DNA from: a virus
Length of the DNA: 26,040 nt
IMG/VR virus record: IMGVR_UViG_3300028883_000125
Coordinates: 1 to 26,040 of that record
Direction: 5' to 3' (one strand)
The notes beneath the pieces are model-generated. The model saw nothing but the letters and a program-made list of their open reading frames with translations, ran no database searches and was not told where the DNA came from. A program made the position numbers and the translations under genes. Below are positions 21,255 through 26,040 of the stretch, one piece after another (within the stretch, counting starts at the first letter, position 1; every line of letters begins with the position of its first letter).

Positions 21255-21692
21255 GTGGCAGTTCGTACTTACGATCCGAAGGCGGTCTCAATCTCCGCTA
21301 ATGGTATTCCGATTGGCGGTTTCGCCGACGGAACCTTCGTTGAGATCGAACGGTCTGAGGATATGTTTACAAAGGTCGTCGGAGCTGACGGTGAAACGTC
21401 ACGCTCAAAGACGAATGATCGATCGGGAATGATCACGATCACGCTTGCCCAGACGTCACTCTCGAACGATATCCTCTCCGGTCTGGCATATCTCGACGAG
21501 GTTTCGAATACCGGTGTCTTTCCTGTTCTTGTGAAGGATAACGAGGGGAACGCAATCTTCTTCTCGGAGCAAGCGTGGATCAAGAAGGTTGCTCCAGCTT
21601 CCTTCAGTAAGGGCATTGAAAACAGGGAATGGGTAATTGAATGCGCGGATCTCGACCCGTTCCCGGGCGGAACGTCTCCGTTCGGAGGCTAA
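21255..21692 (+). CDS. Tail tube protein (DUF3277-like)
   Basis: 145 residues starting at GTG 21255, with GAAGGGAGG upstream. The sequence RTYDPKAVSISANGIPIGGF, then DGTFVEIERSEDMFTKVVGA and MITITLAQTSLSNDILSGL fits the DUF3277 tube family. It polymerises inside the sheath and guides DNA during ejection. Location directly after the sheath gene is the standard order in myoviruses. Confidence 0.9.
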   Translation: MAVRTYDPKAVSISANGIPIGGFADGTFVEIERSEDMFTKVVGADGETSRSKTNDRSGMITITLAQTSLSNDILSGLAYLDEVSNTGVFPVLVKDNEGNAIFFSEQAWIKKVAPASFSKGIENREWVIECADLDPFPGGTSPFGG

Positions 21693-21721
21693 AATAACCT
21701 TTTCGCAAGAAGGAGAAGTTC

Positions 21722-22186
21722 ATGAGTATCGAGACGAAGAAAAAGACAATCGACGACCTCGATTTTGAGGTAACTCAATTCCCGGCTCGTCGTGCTTTGA
21801 TGTTTCAAAGACGAGTGATCCGGGTTATTGGTCCCTTACTGGCGACCGGCGTCGGATCTTTCAAGGATATGAAAGCCGGGCTCCTGAACGCTTCGATCGA
21901 CGGCGACGCCCTCGGTCGTGGCGTTCAGAGGGCTCTTGATACCCTCTCCGATACGGAATATATCGATCTGATCCTCGACTCGTTCTCAATGACAAAAGTC
22001 AACGGAACACTCATCGACCGGCCCGAAGCCTTCGACAACGCTTTCAACGGCAAAACCTCTGCAATATTTAAGGGATTCGCGTTCGTCTGGGAGGCGAACT
22101 TCGGCCCTTTGCCGTTTATTGGAAGTATACGCGAGAGAGTCGAGACGGCGATGAGCGAGATCGGGTCGAACGCCTTCGGGGAATAA
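21722..22186 (+). CDS. Tail assembly chaperone, short form
   Basis: 154 residues, preceded by AAGGAGAAG. Sits between tube and tape measure genes, the place of tail assembly chaperones that coat the tape measure while the tail is built. The sequence DDLDFEVTQFPARRALMFQR and WEANFGPLPFIGSIRERVET is consistent with this role. A canonical slippery heptamer C CCT TTG (22105-22111) is correctly phased near the 3' end, and the -1 frame is open from there to 22374. A longer fusion product is therefore expected (see the next entry). Confidence 0.8.
   Translation: MSIETKKKTIDDLDFEVTQFPARRALMFQRRVIRVIGPLLATGVGSFKDMKAGLLNASIDGDALGRGVQRALDTLSDTEYIDLILDSFSMTKVNGTLIDRPEAFDNAFNGKTSAIFKGFAFVWEANFGPLPFIGSIRERVETAMSEIGSNAFGE
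22105..22111 (+). other. Slippery heptamer for -1 ribosomal frameshift
   Basis: C CCT TTG fits the X XXY YYZ rule in the reading frame of the chaperone gene, so the tRNAs on CCT and TTG can re-pair with CCC and TTT. It lies 73 bases before the stop. No clear stimulatory stem-loop was identified by eye. Confidence 0.5.
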
Positions 22187-22374
22187 TTGAAAAAGGTCTC
22201 GATGAGGATCTCAAGGAAGAGTGGGCGATATGGCGATTAGTTACTAAAGGTTCAGTATCGCTTAAAGAACTCGAGACTTATTGGAGTCTCGACGACGTCG
22301 CCCGGGCGAACGCGATCCTCGATATGATCGAAACCGTAAAGGCTGAATCGATGCCAAAGGTCAAGAAAAAGTGA
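22105..22374 (+). CDS. Tail assembly chaperone, -1 frameshift extension
   Basis: The -1 frame reads without stop from before 22105 to the TGA at 22372-22374. Its last 63 codons (22183-22371: EWAIWRLVTKGSVSLKELET, then YWSLDDVARANAILDMIE) are clearly coding but have no ATG, GTG or TTG start and no ribosome-binding site. Slippage at CCCTTTG would give a fusion of about 217 residues, like the G/GT pair of lambda and the usual two-form chaperones of many phages. The tape measure gene starts at GTG 22371, overlapping the TGA. An ATA or ATT start at about 22183 is a less likely alternative. Confidence 0.7.
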   Translation, partial: PFAVYWKYTRESRDGDERDRVERLRGIIEKGLDEDLKEEWAIWRLVTKGSVSLKELETYWSLDDVARANAILDMIETVKAESMPKVKKK

Positions 22375-24254
22375 TCGTTCGCGAACTCATAACAAAGCTC
22401 GGATTCCACGTCGACGAGGCTCAAGCCCGCCGTTATGATCGCCTTGCGATGCAGACCGGAAAGAAGGTAATGGACGTCGGGAGGCGACTCTCGATGAGCA
22501 TTACCCTTCCGCTTACGATCATGGGAGGAGCGATCCTCGGAGTTGCCGGTTCTTTTGAACAGGCAATGAACCGGGTTCAAGTGATTACCGGGGCAACGAC
22601 CGCCGAGTTCGAGCTTTTGCGTGAACAGGCAGCAGAACTCGGAGCGACAACTCAATTCTCCGCCTCAGAAGCGGCTCAAGCGATGGGTTTCCTTGCTCAA
22701 GCCGGATTCTCCGCCGAACAGATATATAGGTCGATGCCAGCGACACTCTTCCTCGCCGGGGCATCGATGCAGGATCTCGCGACGACCGCCGATCAATTGT
22801 CTAACATAATGACTCAATTTAATATCCCGGCGGGCGATGCCGCCCGGGTATCGGACACTCTCGCCGCGACCGCATCTTCCTCGAATACCAGTATCACTCA
22901 GCTCGCTCAAGCAATGAGCTTCACTGGCGGCGTTGCCAATGATCTCGGCGTATCAATTGAACAAGCGTCGGCGCTTATTGGGATTATGGGTAACGCAGGT
23001 ATTCAGTCAACGAGAGCCGGTCGAGGGCTCCGCATGGCCCTTCTCCGCCTTCTTGATCCTGCCTCGGATGCAGAACAAGCCCTGAGTCGATTGAATGTAC
23101 CCTTATCGGATGCCTCCGGCGACGTTCGGAACTTTGTTGATATTCTGGCGGATCTTCGCCGGGCGGAAGCTTCTGTTCGCGATCTTGAGGCGATCTTCGG
23201 AACCGAGGCGGTTTCCGGGATTTCGGCGGTAATAAATCAGAGCGAAGAATCGTTTAATTCCTTCGTCGATGCCCTTGAGCGGGCGGGCGGAACGGCGGCC
23301 CGGCAATCTCAGACACAGATGAGAGGTTTCTACGGATCGCTCAAAGAATTGAGATCCGCACTCGAAGCGGTCGCGATTGCGATCGGCGATTCCGGGATTC
23401 TGGAATTCTTTACCGGGCTGGCAAAAGGGGTCGCGAGAGTAACCCGGGATCTCTCCCGGGCGAACCCGGTCTTCTTAAGAATCGCGTTCGCGATTGGGGC
23501 AATCGTCGCCGCAATCCCTCCGCTCCTTATCGGTATCGGGGCGGTAACGTGGGCAATCGGAGCACTTGAGGCGGTCTCGTGGCCCGTCGTTCTTGTCATA
23601 ATGGCAATCGTTGCCGCGATCATCGCACTTGTTCTGATTATCGAAGATCTTTATACGTGGATTACCGGAGGGAATTCGCTTATCGGATCTTGGATCGGTC
23701 CGTTTGATGAGCTTGTCGACCGCATAACTCTTGCGTTGCGTATTGCGTGGATCGTTATCCGCGATGGATTCATCGGGGCGTGGGAGGCAGTTCGAGACTT
23801 TACGATCACGGTCTGGGAGACAATCGTCGACGGGATCAAGGGCGCAATCGATACAATCGTCTGGGCGTTTAACTCGGCGGTCGACTGGATTCGGGATCTT
23901 TGGAACGGGCTTGTCGATACAATCGTCGGCTTCTGGGAGAACACAATCAAGCCGATCGTTGACGCAATTGCGGGCGTGTTTAATTCAGCAATGGACTTCG
24001 TCACCGGAACCGTCGACGTAAGCGGCGGGAATTTCATCGGCAACCCGTACGACGTTGCCACCGCCGCCGCCGACGCAACCGGTATAGCTGGCGTTCGCAA
24101 CGTTGACGTTCAATCGACAATCAATCTCACGCTTCCAGACGGAACGCCAGACTATCAAGTTCAGATTGTTCGCGGAGCGGCGGAAGAAGCGGTCGGGCAG
24201 GAGTTGAGGCGGCAACTCCGGCGAGCAATCGCCGAGAACCCGGAGGTCGAATAA
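22371..24254 (+). CDS. Tape measure protein (TP901-type)
   Basis: 627 residues from a GTG overlapping the previous TGA. Residues about 60-300 match the TP901-type tape measure core: SFEQAMNRVQVITGATTAEF, LGATTQFSASEAAQAMGFLA, then STRAGRGLRMALLRLLDPAS. A hydrophobic section (about 363-430) with GAIVAAIPPLLIGIGAV and VVLVIMAIVAAIIALVLII may cross the host membrane during DNA delivery. The C-terminal part repeats Trp-rich helices (FWENTIKPIVDAI). The protein sets tail length; 627 residues suggests a fairly short tail. TAATG overlap with the next gene. Confidence 0.9.
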   Translation: MIVRELITKLGFHVDEAQARRYDRLAMQTGKKVMDVGRRLSMSITLPLTIMGGAILGVAGSFEQAMNRVQVITGATTAEFELLREQAAELGATTQFSASEAAQAMGFLAQAGFSAEQIYRSMPATLFLAGASMQDLATTADQLSNIMTQFNIPAGDAARVSDTLAATASSSNTSITQLAQAMSFTGGVANDLGVSIEQASALIGIMGNAGIQSTRAGRGLRMALLRLLDPASDAEQALSRLNVPLSDASGDVRNFVDILADLRRAEASVRDLEAIFGTEAVSGISAVINQSEESFNSFVDALERAGGTAARQSQTQMRGFYGSLKELRSALEAVAIAIGDSGILEFFTGLAKGVARVTRDLSRANPVFLRIAFAIGAIVAAIPPLLIGIGAVTWAIGALEAVSWPVVLVIMAIVAAIIALVLIIEDLYTWITGGNSLIGSWIGPFDELVDRITLALRIAWIVIRDGFIGAWEAVRDFTITVWETIVDGIKGAIDTIVWAFNSAVDWIRDLWNGLVDTIVGFWENTIKPIVDAIAGVFNSAMDFVTGTVDVSGGNFIGNPYDVATAAADATGIAGVRNVDVQSTINLTLPDGTPDYQVQIVRGAAEEAVGQELRRQLRRAIAENPEVE

Positions 24255-24832
24255 TGGCAATCGGGAATCTTCTCTTCGGTCGACAAGCGAAGAAAATAGG
24301 CGATATTGAGATCGACGTTACCTTGCACGAGAAACATGAGTTCACGTCCGAGGTAACGGAATTCCCAATTGAAGACGGTTCGGTAATATCTGATCACGTA
24401 ATTACTCGACCGGAAAAGGTAAGTATAACCGGATTCATTACGAACACTCCGATCTCCTTCTTCTCTGCGGTCGGAAACCTCATTACCGGGTCGACTCCGG
24501 TCGCCGACGCTTACGGTAAGCTTCGCGAGATTCATTCAACCCGGGAACCGGTTACGCTCGTCACTGGCTTATTTGTGTATACGAATATGATTCTCGAACG
24601 GCTTACGATTCCTCGGGATCGAACCTCGGGCGATGCGATCCGGTTTACGGCTGAATTCAAAAACATTGTAAAAGTCACGTCTGAGAGTGTGAATATTCCG
24701 GCGGATCAACTCGCCGCTTCCGCCCTCGATGCAGGAGCGGCGGCGGGAGACCTTGGAAGGCAAACAGGGTCGCCGGTCGCCGACGGTCCTCGATCGTCGA
24801 TTCTGGCGACAATATTTGGCGTGGGGAACTAA
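24254..24832 (+). CDS. Dit-like baseplate/tail protein
   Basis: 192 residues, TAATG overlap with the tape measure gene. The first 120 residues are beta-rich (IGDIEIDVTLHEKHEFTSEV, then EKVSITGFITNTPISFF), in line with Dit-like N-terminal domains of simple myoviruses (DUF6046-type). The part LREIHSTREPVTLVTGLFVY fits a split-barrel. The C-terminal 50 residues are Ala/Gly/Ser-rich and probably flexible. Such proteins line the tube end and hold the baseplate. Assignment is by position and general pattern. Confidence 0.7.
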   Translation: MAIGNLLFGRQAKKIGDIEIDVTLHEKHEFTSEVTEFPIEDGSVISDHVITRPEKVSITGFITNTPISFFSAVGNLITGSTPVADAYGKLREIHSTREPVTLVTGLFVYTNMILERLTIPRDRTSGDAIRFTAEFKNIVKVTSESVNIPADQLAASALDAGAAAGDLGRQTGSPVADGPRSSILATIFGVGN

Positions 24833-25170
24833 TGATTAGGATTCCCTTCAATAGCGACTTTTCATCATTCCGCGAGCGAATTGCTCTCGACGGCGTTCCC
24901 TATATTCTTTCGTTCAAATGGAACGGTCGCGGCGGTTACTGGAGTATGAGTATCTCTTCCGTCGACGGCGTTGAGATTCTTTCAAGTATCAAGCTTGTTC
25001 CTGATTACGAATTGATCTCCCAATACGTTGCCGCCGATATTCCGCCCGGAATGATCGTCGTTCACGATTCGAGCGGAAACAAGGATATGATTGGGCGTGA
25101 CGACGTGAACGTTCGGGCGATTCTGGCATACATAACCGAAGCGGAGGTCGAGGAATATGGCCTCGTATAA
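24832..25170 (+). CDS. Baseplate plug protein (Pam3 gp18-like)
   Basis: 112 residues. DGVPYILSFKWNGRGGYWSM, then SISSVDGVEILSSIKLVPDY and ADIPPGMIVVHDSSGN match the small plug-type baseplate protein described in cyanophage Pam3 and relatives (DUF6983/gp18-like): a Trp-Asn-Gly-Arg core and an L/IPPG-x-hydrophobic end. It sits at the tube end near the hub. The gene shares one base with the previous stop and overlaps the hub gene by 14 bases. Confidence 0.72.
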   Translation: MIRIPFNSDFSSFRERIALDGVPYILSFKWNGRGGYWSMSISSVDGVEILSSIKLVPDYELISQYVAADIPPGMIVVHDSSGNKDMIGRDDVNVRAILAYITEAEVEEYGLV

Positions 25171-26005
25171 TCGTATCGCTTCGGTCGTGATCGGACCGCC
25201 CGGGGAAGAGGGGCTTCGTATTGAAGGTCTTCATATTGCGTTTAATGTGAAGAAGACCTCGACAAGATCCGCGAATACGGCGGAGGTCGATATTTACAAC
25301 CTCTCTCCAGAAACAAGGGGAAGGTTTCAAGAGACCGAAGCCGTCTTGCAGCTTTTTGCCGGGTATGCTGAAGATTCGGGAGAGGTTCTCCTCTTCTCTG
25401 GCGATGTTTCGCGGATTATTCATCGACGGAAACCGCCGGATATTATTTCGACGTTTGAATGTGGAGACGGCGAAAAGATTCTCCGCGATTCCCGGGTAAA
25501 CCTGTCTTATACAGTCGGGTCAAGCCCGATGCAGATAATAAATGATATCGTCGGATCGATGGGAATTCCCTTCCCGGGGCTTCCGCAAGAAGTTGAGGAC
25601 CAGCCATACGCGAACGCTTTCGCGTTCATCGGCCCGGCGGTAGACGCTCTTGACGCCGTAACGGATCGACTCGGCTTGCAATGGAGTATTCAGTCGGGCG
25701 AGATGAAGATCACCCTTCAGGAAGGAACGGACGGATCGGAGGCGGTGCTTTTGAAACCGGATACCGGTCTCATCTTATCGCCAGAGCGTTTGACGGATAT
25801 TGGAACAGGAATACCCGGGGCATCGAATCGCCCGGGCTGGAAAGTTGTCTCACTTCTCGACCCGAGACTTGAACCGGGATCGCCGATACAGATCGAAAGC
25901 CGGGAAACAAGCGGGATATACCGGATCGAGGAAGTTCTTCACAAGGGCGACACTCACGGCCCGACGTGGGTATCTGAGACGGAAGTATCGGAGATTGCAG
26001 AATGA
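25157..26005 (+). CDS. Baseplate hub protein (gp27-like)
   Basis: 282 residues; GCGGAGG lies a little upstream of the ATG. The outline fits baseplate hub proteins: a beta-rich N-terminal domain (IASVVIGPPGEEGLRIEGLH, then NTAEVDIYNLSPETRGRF), a central helix region (SPMQIINDIVGSMGIPFPG, FAFIGPAVDALDAVTDRLGL) and a barrel near the end (GWKVVSLLDPRLEPGSPIQI). The hub joins tube and spike. It is followed by ATGA overlap with a probable spike gene, as in other simple myoviruses. Confidence 0.78.
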   Translation: MASYNRIASVVIGPPGEEGLRIEGLHIAFNVKKTSTRSANTAEVDIYNLSPETRGRFQETEAVLQLFAGYAEDSGEVLLFSGDVSRIIHRRKPPDIISTFECGDGEKILRDSRVNLSYTVGSSPMQIINDIVGSMGIPFPGLPQEVEDQPYANAFAFIGPAVDALDAVTDRLGLQWSIQSGEMKITLQEGTDGSEAVLLKPDTGLILSPERLTDIGTGIPGASNRPGWKVVSLLDPRLEPGSPIQIESRETSGIYRIEEVLHKGDTHGPTWVSETEVSEIAE

Positions 26006-26040
26006 GCGGATCAGGGACGTTGTCGGACGCGATGAGGGCG
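26002..26040 (+). CDS. Probable baseplate spike protein, N-terminal fragment
   Basis: Only 13 codons are present, MSGSGTLSDAMRA, from an ATG overlapping the hub stop (ATGA). Position directly after the hub and a start of the kind LxxAMRA suggest a Gp138-like spike or gpV-type puncturing protein, but the fragment is too short for certainty. Confidence 0.5.
   Translation, partial: MSGSGTLSDAMRA

Noticed and set aside
22178-22183. GGGGAA next to the chaperone stop as the frameshift site
   Set aside because: It does not fit the X XXY YYZ rule in the gene's frame; CCCTTTG upstream does.
1-26040. CRISPR arrays, tRNA genes, rRNA and insertion sequences
   Set aside because: No spaced repeats, cloverleaf-like sequence, ribosomal sequence or transposase was seen on either strand.

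Overview
The window is a stretch of a tailed-phage genome (free phage or prophage) with a contractile, myovirus-type tail. It has no host housekeeping genes, no rRNA or tRNA, and almost every gene reads on the + strand with ATGA, GTGA or TAATG overlaps. Base composition is moderately GC-rich, with AT-richer islands at about 1.8-2.05 kb and 18.1-19.9 kb. Shine-Dalgarno sites are strong (AGGAG type). The host cannot be named from the sequence. The structural families point to a simple myovirus with a Pam3-like baseplate.

Region 1 (1-4569) is a run of small accessory genes ahead of the packaging genes. It holds the tail end of a DNA methyltransferase, a ParB-like/DNA-methyltransferase fusion, a PD-(D/E)XK nuclease-like protein resembling MmcB, and several small zinc-ribbon or unknown proteins. 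Many are translationally coupled. A short coding-like stretch around 4120-4231 looks frameshifted.

Region 2 (4606-9302) is packaging and head start: small terminase, large terminase, DUF1073 portal, Mu F/SPP1 gp7-like head morphogenesis protein, and a 65-aa protein.

Region 3 (about 9262-11484) interrupts the late operon. Two genes read on the - strand (a 570-aa unknown protein with a zinc ribbon, and a 68-aa zinc-finger protein) with their own sigma70-like promoter, operator-like palindromes, and a rho-independent terminator. A 15-bp perfect inverted repeat lies at the two edges. On the + strand the following gap holds a strong terminator hairpin 13 nt before the next gene, possibly a small RNA or an attenuator.

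Region 4 (11497-17463) is head maturation and neck: membrane protein, DUF2213 prohead protease with a nested in-frame scaffold start, cement/decoration protein, DUF2184 major capsid protein, DUF4054 head-completion protein, gp10-like protein, head closure protein and LIC_12616-type tail terminator. A 156-aa unknown, a 560-aa LamG-type adhesin-like protein and an 86-aa unknown follow (17479-19888). The last two look like a late-acquired cassette.

Region 5 (19878-26040) is the tail: DUF3383 sheath, DUF3277 tube, a tail assembly chaperone with a probable -1 frameshift extension, TP901-type tape measure, Dit-like protein, Pam3 gp18-like plug, baseplate hub, and the first codons of a probable spike protein.

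The most striking observations are the antisense cassette bounded by inverted repeats, a domain present twice in the decoration protein and once inside the sheath, the nested scaffold start, and the slippery site in the tail chaperone gene.
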